From contig RSEE01000032.1 in the NCBI GenBank assembly GCA_003971905.1, positions 310,001 through 374,000 of the forward strand: 64,000 bases of DNA. Direction: 5' to 3'. The position numbers and the translations under genes are program-made. The DNA is from Moniliella sp. 'wahieum' (Eukaryota > Basidiomycota > Moniliellomycetes > Moniliellales > Moniliellaceae). Shown here in pieces: positions 23,472-34,976 of the stretch. The notes beneath the pieces were generated by a model. That model saw nothing but the letters and a program-made list of their open reading frames with translations. It did not search any database and had not been told where the DNA came from. Positions within the stretch are counted from its first letter, which is position 1; every line of letters starts with the position of its first letter.

Positions 23472-24364
23472 ATGATGCGCGCTGAGGATCCTGGCGAGTA
23501 CGCCCCATGGGTGGCGGAGACGCCAGCAGTGGTTTCTATGCCCCCTCGCCTGCTGCCCAGCCCCCCCCCACCCCCACCCCAATCCCACATGCCCGCTTTC
23601 GACTCTAGCTTTGGCCCCAGCAGCAGCGGCTTTGTTGCCAGCGGCTTTGTTGCCAGCGGCTTCTCTGCCCTACTCCTGCTGCCACCAGCGACAGCTCCCT
23701 TCCTCCTGCACTGGAGAAGGGTCAGCACCTCATCCAGCTTGCCCAGCAACGCTATCAGCTGATCCTCGACCGTTCCACCCCCTTCCCGGCTCAGCGCTGG
23801 GCTTTACTGCTGGTGCACTGGTCGTCTTTATGCTGCGCATCCTCATCTCCGAAGGATGGTACATTGTCTGCTACGCCCTCTTCATCTACCTTCTTAACCT
23901 CTTCCTTGCCTTCCTACTCCCAAATTTGATCCCTCCTTTGATGACGACATGGAGGTTGACAACATTGAGGCTGGCGGGCCCGCCACCCGGAGGCTCCTTC
24001 TCCATCATCGGGTGGGCTGATGAGTGGCATCTTTGGTCCCCCACAGGCCGAGGACGAGTTCCGTCCCTTTGTAAGGCGGTTGCCAGAGTTTTCCGTATGT
24101 CTCTCCCCCTCCTGATCTTTTTATGCAAAGTGGCTGACACGGGCATCCAGTTCTGGCTGTCAGCGACGAAGGCCATTCTCATCTCGATTTTCTGCACCTT
24201 GTTCACCATGTTTGACGTCCCCGTCTTCTGGCCCATCTTGGTCTTCTACTTTTCACTCTGCTGATTTGACCCTGCGCCGTCAGATCCAGCACATGATCAA
24301 GTACAAGTACGTTCCGTTTGACATGGGGCGTAAGGCCACCTACCCGGGCGGACCTCGTGTCTGA
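23472..24364 (+). CDS. RER1: Rer1, Golgi-to-ER sorting receptor
   Basis: Rer1 is a four-helix membrane receptor that returns ER membrane proteins from the cis-Golgi in COPI vesicles. Recognisable parts are QRYQLILDRSTPFPAQRW, TAGALVVFMLRILISEGWYI, VCYALFIYLLNLFLAFL, KFDPSFDDDMEVDN, AEDEFRPFVRRLPEF, FWLSATKAILISIFCTLF, FDVPVFWPILVFYF and RRQIQHMIKYKYVPFDMGRK. A 56-nt intron, 24095-24150 (GTATGT, branch GGCTGACA, acceptor TCCAG), splits LPEF and FWLSATKA. At least four one-base slips separate these parts. The N-terminal Pro-rich leader and start at 23472 are uncertain, since Rer1 proteins are about 190-200 residues and this would be longer. Confidence 0.92.
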
Positions 24365-25044
24365 ACTCCCTGGGAGAAAAAATTTAGGCAGGATGCCCCC
24401 AAAATGAGCATCCTACCCCCTACCTCCCGCCGGTTGAAACTAGAGCATATTTTCCACTTCCTTGCCTGCTGTTGTGTCTTAGCATCTCGCCTCGGCTTCC
24501 TTGTTCCAGAGAAAATCGTGCCAGGCCAATCGATAACCGCACACCATTTGCGTGTTACAGAACAGGGCACTACAAGCATCCCTACTTCCCTGGTGGGCGC
24601 CATTCTATCAGCTACAAGATCGGAAGAACACTACAAGGATTGGATGAGAGCGTCTGGAAATAGAGCATTGTGGTGGCGCTGATGATGCCGGTTTGGAGTC
24701 TGGCCCTCGGCAGGCCACAGCATGAACAGACAAGGGAGTTGACCAAGCTGGCGTATATACCCAAGTAGAGGCATCGGATGCCATGCCTCACGTGGCAGCG
24801 TATCCTCATTCTGGCGAGGCCGTACCAATGAGGCGTGTGCGACTGGGTCCCCTGCCTCCCGGGCCGCTTTGGGGCGAGGAGCAAATCCAGTGAAAAAGTA
24901 TTCTCATTTGGGAGCTCGCTGAGCTCGGGTGACCAGTGACCGGTGACGCTCACTGGTGGTGGCACCCTGTGTGGATGACATAATCCCTAATTTTCCTTTG
25001 CGACATATAATTTTTCTCGGTGCTCTTCTCTCCACCACCGAGCC
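24365..25044. other. Intergenic, RER1 3' flank and MAK21 promoter
   Basis: Short frames only. GTGACCAGTGACCGGTGACGC near 24928-24950 is another period-7/8 word cluster containing ACCGGT. Confidence 0.6.
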
Positions 25045-28000
25045 ATGGCCCGCGACTTCCGTCCCAAGGGCGCCCGGGAGGGCGCTGGCAAGCCCAAGCC
25101 CAAGAGTGCCGAGAAGCCTCAACAGCAGCAGGCGCCCAAGCAGGACAATCGTCCGCCCCCGCAACCCCAGCTGGCCTCCCTCTGAGCCCAAGTCCCACAC
25201 ACTTTTGACGACGACGGCCACGCGCGCTCAGTGCCTTCCGCACCCCCGGCTGATCGGCAGCGCGAGCCGCATCAGAACAAGAGCGCTCCCGAGCCGGAGC
25301 CTCTTTTCGCAGCATTCCACCATACTCGTGGAGGTGTCGGCTCTGGACAGCTACTTGTCCCCCCTCAGGCTTCGTGGATTACGGTACCCCTCCTGCCTCT
25401 GCCGGATGGGGCCACGGTCACCCCGCCGTCTGACGAGCAAGTTGACGCGCTGCGCACGAGGGCACAGGAGCTACTCATTGCGGATAACCAGGCTTTTTTC
25501 CATGCGCTGAAAGACTCTGGGAAGCGCAAGGAGGCTGCTTCCTTGGGCGCGCTCGGGTCGCTCTCAGCAGGTGATGCAAGGTTCATCTCTGACCTCCTTT
25601 ATGGCACGGGAGAGAGCAAGAGCGGTGCCACGTTGTCCGACCGAATTTCTGCATTGACCCTACTTATCCAGTCGAGCCCCATGCACAACCTTGAGACGCT
25701 GGACAAGCTGTTTGCTATGGTGCGCAAGCACTCCCGGCACGAGTCCGGTCCTGCCACGCGAGCAGTTGTGGACTGGCTGGCGAGCCCGGGTGGGCTTGGT
25801 GGACGGAAGCTTCTTTACTTCCGCGACCAGCCCGACCTTGCACGCGTTGCCTCGCTTTCTTCGTCAACGAAGAAAGACATGGTGCGCGCGGTGGACCAAC
25901 ATCTGGCCAAGTTTGCGTTTGAAGACGAGCTCAAGAAGTTTTACCTCCATTTCCTGCGCGCGCTCGAGGCCCAAATGCACCCCCTCCCCTTTGTGCGAAT
26001 TGCAGCTGTGGGGCATGCCTATCACCTCTTGCGCGACCAAAGCGAGCAAGAGCACAACGTACTCCGCCTCCTCGTTACCAAGATTGGCGATCCCGACCGT
26101 TCTGTGGCCGCCAAGATTTCGTCTCATCTTCTCAGTTTGCTTACCACCCACCGGCTATGAAGGCAATCGTCGTTCGTGAGGTGGGCGGAAGAGATGCAGA
26201 GGGCGGAAAAACGGGCACAGCAACCGAGCAACCCAAGGCCAACGTGCATGCCCAATACTATGGTGTGATCACCTTGACCAGACGGTTCTCATACTCAAGA
26301 TACCGCAGTGGCCACAGCCTGGTTGCTTTGTACTTTGAGTTGTTTGATGCACTCATGGCCCAAGGCGGACTGGAGGAGCCCAAGGAGGAGGCGAAGATGA
26401 GGAGCAAGCCAAGAAGGGACGAACCCAAGGATAAGAACCGCTGGCGAGACAGAAGGGGAAAAAGGGCAAGGGTAAGGGTAAGGGCAAGGGCAAGGTGAAG
26501 GCTGTGGTCTCTCTCCGCGACCGAGGCACATGGGAGGATGCTTAGTGCGATGCTGGCCGGCATGCGCCGTGCATTCCCTTTTGCAGCGGTACCGCAGGAA
26601 CTGACTTGACAAGCACGTCGAGACACTTTTCAAGGTCACTCATACTGGGTCCGTGACGCTGGCGGTGCAGTCCCTAAGCTGCTCTTCCAAACTCGTCCTG
26701 GCTACAAGACCACCCCACGGACAAGAGAGAAGAAGACCGCGGCACCTCTTTCGGTGAATTTGGGTCCGATGACCGACCGTTTCTACCGCACACTTTACGA
26801 TTCGCTTCTCGACCCCGTCTGGCAACATCTAACAAGCAAGCCATGTACCTCAACCTGCTCTTCAAAGCGATCAAGGTGACCCGGAACCGAACCGAGCCAA
26901 GGCGTTTGTCAAGCGTCTCACTCAGGTTCTGGTAGCCGGGATGGACCCGTCCTTTATCTGTGGTGCCCTCTACCTTCTCTCAGAGCTGCTCAAGCACGTC
27001 CCGGCTTGAGCGCAATGCTCACTGATCCCGAAGACGGGGAGCCGGAGCACTTTGTCGATGCGCCTGATCCCGATGATGAGAAGGCACCCGCCGCGGCCCT
27101 CGATTCACAAGCACGCGACGTATGACGGCAAGAAGCGTGACCCCCGGTACGCGTTGGCCGAGACAAGTGTGGTGGAGCTCTCCCGCTCACGCACATCACT
27201 TCCATCCCTCGGTCGCCCTCAACGCCCGGCAGCTTCTGCAGGGTTCTAAGGTTACCTCCAATGGAGACTTGAGTCTGCACACGCTCACCCACTTCCTCGA
27301 TCGGTTCGTCTACCGTAACCCCAAGTCCAAAGGTGAAGGTATGGCGAGTGTCATCCCGCTCCGGGGTGGTTCGGCGATGCAGCCGTCGGTGGCGAGTTTG
27401 CGGTTAGGTATGGACGGGGGCGCGGGGGTGGTCAACTTGCGCCGTACAGGGTTGCTTCCGGAAGAGGATGTTCGGAGCGCAGCGTTTGCTCAGCAACGCG
27501 CCGATCAGGTGGCGCCCGACCAGGCCTTCTTCCATCGGTTCATGACCACCAAGGCGGCACGTGCACCTGCACCATCCACCGAGGCCCCGGCCCAACAGGA
27601 GGATGATTCGGATGGATTCGGAGCTTGGGATGGACGAGGAGCAAGTGTGGAAAGCAATGCGCCGAACGCTGCCTAAGGAGCTGCAGCAAGCCGGGATGAC
27701 TGCGGAAGACGATGACGATTTGGACATGTACGGCTACTCCTCCGACGAGGGAGAGGCGGACGATACGGCGATTGCAGCTGTCCAGCAGTCTGAGGTCCCG
27801 GCAGACCAGGACGAAGACGAGGAGAATGATGATGATGATGAGGACGAGGCGCTCGAAGCTGGTGATGTCTCATCTGTCTCGGATTCGGATTCTGACGGGG
27901 ACGAGATGCTCGAGGACGAGGAGGATCTCTTGCCCTTTGCTGACTTTGATGCGGAGGAGGCCAAGTCCCAGGTGGCTGGCAAGAAGCGCCCAGCAGAGGA

Positions 28001-28136
28001 TGAAGAGACTGAAGGTCTGTCCAAGTCCCAACTGGCCCGGCGCGAACGCAAGAAGCGCAAGAACCTGTCTACGTTCGCTTCGGCTGAGGACTACGCGCAC
28101 ATGCTTGCGTCCGACGACGAAGGCAACATGGACTAG
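25045..28136 (+). CDS. MAK21: Mak21/Noc1 (CEBPZ), 60S ribosome biogenesis factor
   Basis: Mak21 works with Noc2 in early nucleolar pre-60S particles. The start MARDFRPKGAREGAGKPK opens a basic tail. The armadillo-like core includes GDARFISDLLYGTGESKSG, DRISALTLLIQSSPMHNLET, FEDELKKFYLHFLRALE and EQEHNVLRLLVTKIGDPDR. The CBF/Mak21 domain follows with QYYGVITL, LVALYFELFDAL, MLAGMRRAFPFA and AFVKRLTQVLVAGMDPSFIC, then ALNARQLLQGSKVTSNGDL, HTLTHFLDRFVYRNPKSKG and a long acidic tail with a basic end (LARRERKKRKNLSTFASAEDY). Length of about 1,000 residues suits the family. The reading frame changes many times between 25180 and 27250, the worst damaged gene in the window. Confidence 0.92.
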
Positions 28137-28364
28137 ACCGTACAATTCAATGGTGCCAGATCCCCCACGCAGGTTTCCCGATCGTCTATGTATCATGCCA
28201 CACACTTCACAGCCATCAATCTCATTCGCCCTTCGTCGTGAGTCTCGTAATTGTAATGGTGCAGCACAGTATGCATCTCCCGTACACGATAAGAAATACT
28301 TGGAAGGAATGGACAATTGGGAAATGGAAGGAAAGTGAGACCAGATGTATGAAGGGATAATTAA

Positions 28365-30084
28365 TTACAGCTTGGCCGAGAGTCCAGCCTGCTTGGCCTC
28401 AAGTGCTTGCTGCTCGGCCTGTACTTGGCTCTTCAGGATCCGGCGGAGGATCTTGCCTGCGCCGCTCTTGGGAATTTGGTCAATAATGCGCACACCGCCC
28501 CGTAGACGCTTGTAAAAGACAACCTTGTCATCCACATGCTTCTGCACGGCCTTGATCACCTCATCATGGTCCATCCCTTCTGCAGTGTGAGAAAGGACAA
28601 TGAATGCAAGAGGGTACTCAGTGGCCTTGGCCTTGACATAGAGGGGCACGACAGCAGCGTCGGCCACGAGAGGTGAATCAAGTAGAATCCCCTCCAGCTC
28701 GGCAGGTGCCACTTGCCTCCCTCCCGTCTTAATCAGTTCCTTGAGGCGGTCGGTAATGTAGAGATGGTTCTGGTTGACATAGCCAATGTCGCCCGTGGCG
28801 AACCAATCAGGTTCTGGGAAGGAGTTGGCGGTGGCCTCAGCATTGTTCAAGTATTGCCTGAAAATGGTGGGTCCCTTGACCCAAATTTCCCCCTCCAGCG
28901 TGCCCCCGTTTTTCCCTTTGCCCACGGTGTTGCTCACATTGTCCCCTGTCTCGGGATCAACCAGGCGAATCTCGATCCCGGCACAATCTGTCCCGCCGAA
29001 CCTCGGAATGGGCCCTTGCTGTATTCGGCTGGGTGACTGATGGCCATGACAGGACTGGTTTCAGTCAAGCCATAGCCCTGTGCGACATGGAGACCGGGCA
29101 ATCGGGCTTCCACCTGGCAGGCTAGCTCGTCCGAGAGTGGAGCGGCACCAGAGATGACTCCGTGAAGCGAGGATAGGTCGAACTTGTCCACGACGGGGCT
29201 CTTGGCAAAGAGAACCATTATGGGAGGCGCGACAGCCATCCATTGGATCCTGTACCTCTCGATTGCACGGCAACATGCTTCAAGCTCAAACCGCCGGCAT
29301 GACAACCACCGGTGCACCACTGGTGAAGTGCTCAAGACAGTAGATGGTCAACGAAAAGATGTGGTACATCGGCAGCACGGCAAGCGCCCGGCGTTCAATG
29401 CCACACGTCGGGTCGGCAACGATAAGGATGTTGGCCATGGCACTCATGTTGCCGTGGGTCAGAATGGTACCCTTGCTCTTCCCCGATGTTCCACTAGTAC
29501 ACGAGAGAATGAACGCCGTCATAGTGGTCGCGTCCTCGACGTGAATGGGCTCAAGCCGTTCCGATCCCAAGAGGGTGCGGACGTCTTTCTCTCCCAGGGG
29601 ACCTTCAGCCAGCTGATCAGCGTCGGATAGGAGCCAAATAATGTCCTTGTCATTGGCGCGGGGTGGTTGACCTTCTCGAGGGCAGTGCGGACGGCGACCA
29701 TTGAGCTTGATTGGGATGGACAAAGACGTAGCTGATGTCTGAATCGCTGAAAGGGTGCATCAACTCATCGGCGGTGTACATGGGAGCAACGGGCACGGCG
29801 ACGACGCCAGAGATGAGGCATGCATGCAGCAGCAATGGATAGTACGTCGAGTTGGGAGCCACGACGGCCACACGATCACCAGGTGCAAGCTTGAGCTTGA
29901 AACGCAGGGCCCATGCCAGCTGATCGGCCTTGAGGCTAAACTCACCGCGAGTCAGCGTCTTTCCGTCGAGGCGGACATAGGCAGGGGCATTGTCGGGCAC
30001 ATGCTTGGGGTTGGAGCGGACGGTCAAAATCGCGTTGCCCGTGGGCGGCGGCGGAACGGGGAGTGGGTTGTGGATGCTGGCCAT
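28365..30084 (-). CDS. AMP-forming acyl-CoA synthetase / 4-coumarate-CoA-ligase-like, PTS1 end
   Basis: An ANL-superfamily enzyme that activates a carboxylic acid to its CoA ester with ATP. From MASIHNPLPVPPPPTGNA (30084) it shows GDRVAVVAPNSTYYPLLLHA, the phosphate loop LSCTSGTSGKSKGTILTHGN (SGTTGxPKG type), LPMYHIFSLTIYCLEH, SGAAPLSDELA, GYGLTETSPVMAISH, WFATGDIGY, LYITDRLKELIKTGGRQV and the A10 lysine region PKSGAGKILRRIL. The last residues are LSAKL, and AKL is an accepted peroxisomal targeting signal, so a peroxisomal location is inferred. The acid substrate cannot be told. Three or four frame slips occur near 28935, 29300 and 29700. A longer frame begins at 30255; the start at 30084 gives the better alignment. 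Confidence 0.88.
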
Positions 30085-30403
30085 GGCAGAGGGAGGGCGG
30101 CAGAGCACAGATTGCGGGCAAGAACACGGCAGAGCACGATGGAGGCGAGGAGGAGGAGCTGTTGACAAGGAGGGCTTTGCGGGTGAGATGTGAGAGCGAC
30201 TGGGCTGCTTTATAGCGGAACGCACTTGAATGCTATGCAGCACATCGCCCCGCAACGGAGCTTATTGCCCGTCTTTGAGGCGGCAACCAGACCGGGCGCT
30301 GAGTACTGAGTAATGACATGATGACACCGGGTCGAAGGCATCCCAATAGCCGGCCCCGGTCGTCAATGCCTAATCAATCCCCCGTGCGTGGGGCTTGATG
30401 TTG

Positions 30404-30430
30404 ATGCATGATACATGATGCATGATGAGT
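30404..30430. repeat. ATGCAT heptad array
   Basis: ATGCAT at 30404-30409, a one-base variant ATACAT at 30411-30416 and ATGCAT at 30418-30423 stay in exact 7-bp register. Confidence 0.85.
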
Positions 30431-30488
30431 GTGTTGGCTGCTTAAGTGTGGCGATGCAGTCCACTGCAGTCGCACAGAGACGCAAGTC

Positions 30489-30520
30489 ACCGGTCACCAG
30501 TCACTAGTCAGTAGTCAGTC
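30489..30520. repeat. Heptad array walking from ACCGGT to ACTAGT
   Basis: In 7-bp register, each followed by C: ACCGGT (30489), ACCAGT (30496), ACTAGT (30503), AGTAGT (30510). The steps each change one base, or one base and its neighbour, of the palindrome. Confidence 0.85.
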
Positions 30521-30820
30521 CCTCAGCACCCTCAGTCCTCCCAGCGTCACGTTAACCCCACCAGGACAAGGCGCTGGCGCCTGCAGCCGCAGGTTGGCGC
30601 AGCGGGCGCGAGGGCGCGGTTGGGGCAGCGTCCGGGATTGCTTTTACTCCGCACGGGAACCTTCGTACTACCGGGAATCAACAACCCGAGTACCAGTACT
30701 TTACCGGGTGGCAACCGGAAAGCGCAACCCGGCCCGCGGCTCTGGGTACAGCTGCCGTATGCAGTCACGTGACGACTGTCCACTAATGCACACACCCCGC
30801 TGATTACGCGGGCTACGCGG

Positions 30821-30847
30821 TTACGCGTTACGCGTTACGCGTCACGC
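30821..30847. repeat. ACGCGT heptad array
   Basis: ACGCGT at 30823-30828, 30830-30835 and 30837-30842, each separated by one T. The flanks continue as related TACGCG words from 30814 to about 30862. Confidence 0.9.
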
Positions 30848-31201
30848 GCGATTACGTGTTACAACCGTTATGCATTACGTCCGTCTCTGGTCCGCAGTCC
30901 CCAGCCTCCTGGTCCCAATCATGCATCCGTCACGTGCCATCATCGATCATCCATCATGCATCTTGAGTAGTTAGTAGCTTCGATCGAGTAAATACGATCT
31001 TGGAATGCTACAATTTTAAACTACCTTCCTTGTGATTTCAAAGCATCCAAAACGTCCACATTGCAATGTTCAATTCCGATCTGATGTGGTTTCGCCCTCA
31101 GCGCCTCAGCCTGTTCATAGCTTCAATATTCAATGCCTGTTCTTCTCGTGTTTCGCCCCGTCCCTCTGCCGCACCCCGTCACCAAGCCGCGGCAGCCTAC
31201 A

Positions 31202-32497
31202 ATGCTTTTGCAACGAGCGTCGCTGCTACCGTCGGTGTGCGCGGCTGCACTGCCGCGGTGTGCTCGGCGTACCATTTCTACCACAGCTGTCGCGCATGCA
31301 CAGCTGAATCGGGCCAAGTTGGCACAGGTCGACCAGGCGCTCGAGCAGTACGTTGAGGACGGAGTACACCTTGGGGTCAATTTGCTTGTGGCCCACAGAG
31401 GGGATGTGTGGTGCACCAGGCCCTTGTTGGCCAGGCTGCTCCCGGGAGGCAGGTTAAAGAGAATGACAAGCACATGGTTCTCTCTCTCTCCAAGGCATTT
31501 ACTGCTGTGCTCGTCTTGCGTGCGATCCAGGAGGGCTGGTTCGACCTGAACACTCACGTCGATGAGCTGATGCCTGGGTTCGCCGTTAAGGGAAAAGAAA
31601 ACGCTACCGTCGAACACCTTTTGTGCCATATGGCGGGCCTTCCAACCGCCACCATTTCGCCCCCCTCCCGCTACAGGCAATGGGTGAGCTGGAAAAGTCT
31701 GCGGCTGCAGCGGCAGATCTGGACTCGCTCTTCACCCCGGAGAAGGGTGTGTGTATTCCTCCGGAGCCGGATACGACGTTCTAGGTCAAGTTTTGGTAAA
31801 TTCCGATCCCAAGTCAAGGTCATTTAACGAGATTGCTCACGAGGAGCTCTTTGAGCCTTTGGGTCTGGAAGGCACTACCTTCAGCTTGCCAGTAGATGAC
31901 CCTGCTCGGGTCCCGATGGAGTATGCAGTTGCCTCTCGGACGCCTTACACGGATTTTCACCAAGGTTATGAATGGCCTGGATGAGACCAAGGCATCCTCA
32001 TCTTCGGGTGCATCCAGTACGGTACGGGATGTGTTCAAGTTCAGCGAGATGCTTGTGGGGCGTGGACCTGCAGTGCTATCTCCTGAAGTGCTGGCGCTTG
32101 CCAAAAAGAACCATGTGGGCGATCGACCGTTCGTGGCCATGACCGCCTTTGACAAGGCGTCCGTCGTTGCGCAGTTGAGGGGTACCATTGGCCTTTGGGG
32201 TATGTTCAAATCTGCCCGCATGACCAAAGCCGCCATCAAGGACGAAGAAACATTCCCAGCCCAATTCAACCTGTTGGGTGGTTCTTCTCGGGGTCAAGGC
32301 GACTTCCTTACCCACCTGGGAAACTCGCATCCCCCTCAGCGTTGGATCCCAAGGATCGGGAGCCGCGTCATCATGCACGATCCAGCACATGATTTGACGG
32401 TCATCTTTATGGCGCCCACCTGGTCGATGGCAACCACAACGCGATGCGCCACGTGAGTCAGATCAATGACCTCGTGCTTGCTGCACTGGAGGAATGA
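31202..32497 (+). CDS. Beta-lactamase-fold serine hydrolase, LACTB/AmpC-like, probably mitochondrial
   Basis: The N-terminus MLLQRASLLPSVCAAALPRC plus ARRTIST looks like a mitochondrial presequence (Arg-rich, no acids, RxxS/T end). The class C beta-lactamase/penicillin-binding fold is shown by the SxxK nucleophile motif in HMVLSLSKAFTAVLVL, HLLCHMAGLP, the YxS/N-type motif in VYSSGAGYDVLGQVLVN, and the late part FSEMLVGRGPAVLSPEVLAL. The C-terminus reads DGNHNAMRHVSQINDLVLAA with stop at 32495-32497. Such proteins in fungi include mitochondrial LACTB relatives and esterases; substrate unknown. It is not evidence of antibiotic resistance. Frame slips lie near 31400, 31670-31750 and 31960. Confidence 0.8.
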
Positions 32498-32926
32498 ATG
32501 ATGTCTCCTAAGGCGTATTTCTATTAGTTCACTACGGAAGAGTATCAGCCAATGATATCAACCGGAGCAGAGTGCCAGGCTGTGGACCGGTTCAACCATC
32601 AATCTGGCTTCAGTGCTGGCCTTATGTGACCCAATACGCATTAGCGGGGAAAGGTCTGGGGAATGGCCAAGAAGCACCATCAAGTCTAACAGTCGAGTTG
32701 GCAGCCTGTTCCCCAAGGCTGGCCGATGGACGCTGTCACCATCCGGCCGAGTCCTGTGACTCTCATGTAGTAGTACCTGCCCCGCTAAATCCAAGCTGCT
32801 TTGAGCGTAACATTCTTTTCCTCCTCCCTAGAGAATCTGCGTATCGTATTCCGTCTCTGTGCCCGAGTCTGATAAAGAAATGATGAGACGATGTGTAGAT
32901 TAACATGCAACTACCAAGAAGAAAAG
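32498..32926. other. Convergent spacer, no gene seen
   Basis: Lies between the 3' ends of two converging genes; no repeat array or RNA gene recognised. Confidence 0.6.
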
Positions 32927-34715
32927 TCACCAAACCCACCTTGGGGTCTTACGCTTCTTTCCTCCTCGCGAATCAGGGACCGCAGGAGGGGGTCTGGATT
33001 TGGCTTTGAGAACCGAAGATCGATGCGGGCCTTGGGCAGATGCCTCGCCAGAAGAAGCAATCGAGAGATACTTGCCTACCCCTCCCTGGGGCGATGCCAT
33101 TGACTTGGGTTCGTCCAGGTTGGTCCCAACCATGTGGTGCGATCGGTTTCCCGCGCACGGCGATGAGCTTGCCTGGCCTCTTTGTCAGCCAGTGGCTGGG
33201 CTTGACGTAGTCGCTTGGCCTGAAGCTTCTGCGCTTGCTCCTCCATGGGATCAGAGTACACATCTGCAACCTCAATTACAATCGGTTTCAAGGGTCGGTT
33301 GTTATTGGCAGCAGTGGGGGTGCGTTCGATGGCGGTAAGGGTACGCTCGGACCCTCCTGGTCGGCCAACCGACCAAAGACGGTATGTTTACCATCAAGGT
33401 GTTGCCTGGCAGCAAACGTGATAAAAACTGACTAGTGTTGGTGTTGGCCCCCCGGTTGGCCATGGAAAGGGTGCCCTCTGGGTGTGTCGGTGGGGGTTCC
33501 CTTGGGCTGCAACTCATCCCCGAACATGTGGCCATAATACGACTCGCCTCCCTCCCCGTTCCGGTAGGGTCACCCCCCTGGGCCATAAAACCGGGAATGA
33601 CGCGGTGGAAGGTGGTGCCCGCATAATATCCTTTACGGCAAAGCTGGAGGAAGTTCCAGCACTGGAGGAAATGTCAGCTCAATTATTTTCGCTTGGCTTG
33701 GATGAAAGGACGTACGGTAACAGGTGCCTTGTCCACGAACAGCTCCAAATCCAACTTGCCCAAGTTGGTCTCGAGACGAACATAAGCTCGGACTGGCTTT
33801 CCACCACGTTGTGCCAACGCCCGAACTGAACCAAATAGCTCATCTTCCTCGGTCATTCCAATCTGCTCATTCTTTGTTTGCGGGGTCATAGTGCTGCTGG
33901 TGAACGATGCTGCTGCTGCACCAGTCGTCATGAGTTGCTTAGCACCAGTTGGAGGATTGGCTGCCTTAGATAGTGCGAGTTGGGATACGGGCTTGGAAGA
34001 AGACGGATGTGTGGGTTTGCTAACCCCTTTCTCTGTGGAAGTCTTTCCTCTTCTTTTTGCCGGAGCTGCAGCAGGCGCGCTGCGGCACCACCAGCGGCAG
34101 CATGGTTGACTTGCTGGGAATACTCGTCACCACCCCCAAACTTTTGGCGGTCAGCTTCGGTTAGGGTGCGGTGATGGGCGACATGCGCCGGAACCTCGTA
34201 AGCCTTGATGGCGCCTTGGTCGTCTTGAATGGTCCAGAGGTCGCGCTGCTTGTCAAACGGGGTCTCTTGGTCGACAAGATCGACAAAATTGCGTGCGCGC
34301 ACGTTGAGCTCTCGGACTGTTTCATACGAATACACATTCCCGGTGGGAACAACAACAACCAGGTGAGTGTGCGATCCAAAGGCGCGAAAGGTGACTGGGT
34401 CCGCATATTCGCCCTTTTCGTTCTTGTGGAAGTGCAAGGGCACTAGTTGGCTCGGCTCCAGCGGCTCCCCAGACCAAGGATCAGACTTGTACTTGGCCGC
34501 GTACGGGACAATATTGGTCAGTTCGTACACTCGAGCGGTCTTGCCGTCGGGCATGCCCACCGCCACAGGATGCTCCCACGGCTGGAATGTCAGAGCACAG
34601 TGATCGAACGTCAAAGCCTCGTGCCCGGCATGGCTGAGGAAGCGCTTGTGCCGGGAGGCGCCGTCGTGCGCTCCGATGACCGGACATATAGAGCATTGGT
34701 GTTTCCGTGGCCCAT
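32927..34715 (-). CDS. PPIL2: U-box cyclophilin, PPIL2/CYP60 type
   Basis: A nuclear protein joining a U-box (E3 ubiquitin ligase) to a cyclophilin prolyl isomerase, associated with spliceosomes. From 34715 it reads [15 protein letters not shown], then [55 protein letters not shown] (the second U-box-like part) and a linker. The cyclophilin domain starts with [20 protein letters not shown], then [48 protein letters not shown] and [14 protein letters not shown]. The C-terminal VGKYL segment and basic tail fit the family. An intron of 54 nt, 33662-33715 (GTACGT, branch GAGCTGAC, acceptor TCCAG), joins KAPVT to CWNFLQ. FHR..QGGD shows the usual isomerase residues. About four frame slips occur. 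Confidence 0.9.
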
Positions 34716-34976
34716 GACTTGTCCGTGTCCGTGGTCGGTGTTTGCGGTAGTGCTGGGGCTTGTACTGGCTGTCTTGGGAGCGACGCGTTGTGGACGTTGG
34801 CGTGGTGGTCCGCCCGCAACAAAACTGGGTGTCGCGGCGGGGGGAAAACTGAACATCAGCGACAGATTGCGTAATGAAGGAGATATTTCAGAACGCTGCG
34901 CTTATAGCAGCGGCGTAGTTGCCACCGCTGTGCCTCTCTCCGACCTCACCGGGCCGTCTGCCACCGCTTCGCTGCC
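34716..34976. promoter_or_regulatory. Short bidirectional promoter
   Basis: Only 261 bp separate the divergent start codons of the U-box cyclophilin and the HERP-like gene, so both must be driven from this segment. I see no TATA-like or known binding site that I would assign. Confidence 0.5.

Larger units (their letters stand above)
30085..31201. other. Divergent intergenic region with three different heptad arrays
   Basis: 1.1 kb between two divergent genes. It holds ATGCAT, ACCGGT/ACTAGT and ACGCGT arrays within 450 bp, and otherwise no gene. The C/T-rich end near 31130-31200 is likely the leader of the hydrolase gene. Confidence 0.65.

Noticed and set aside
28365-32497. A biosynthetic gene cluster around the acyl-CoA ligase
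   Set aside because: No polyketide synthase, peptide synthetase, terpene cyclase, oxidase set or transporter is nearby; neighbours are housekeeping genes.
31202-32497. Antibiotic-resistance beta-lactamase gained by transfer
   Set aside because: Mitochondrial-type leader, fungal codon use and typical LACTB-like motifs indicate a eukaryotic serine hydrolase.
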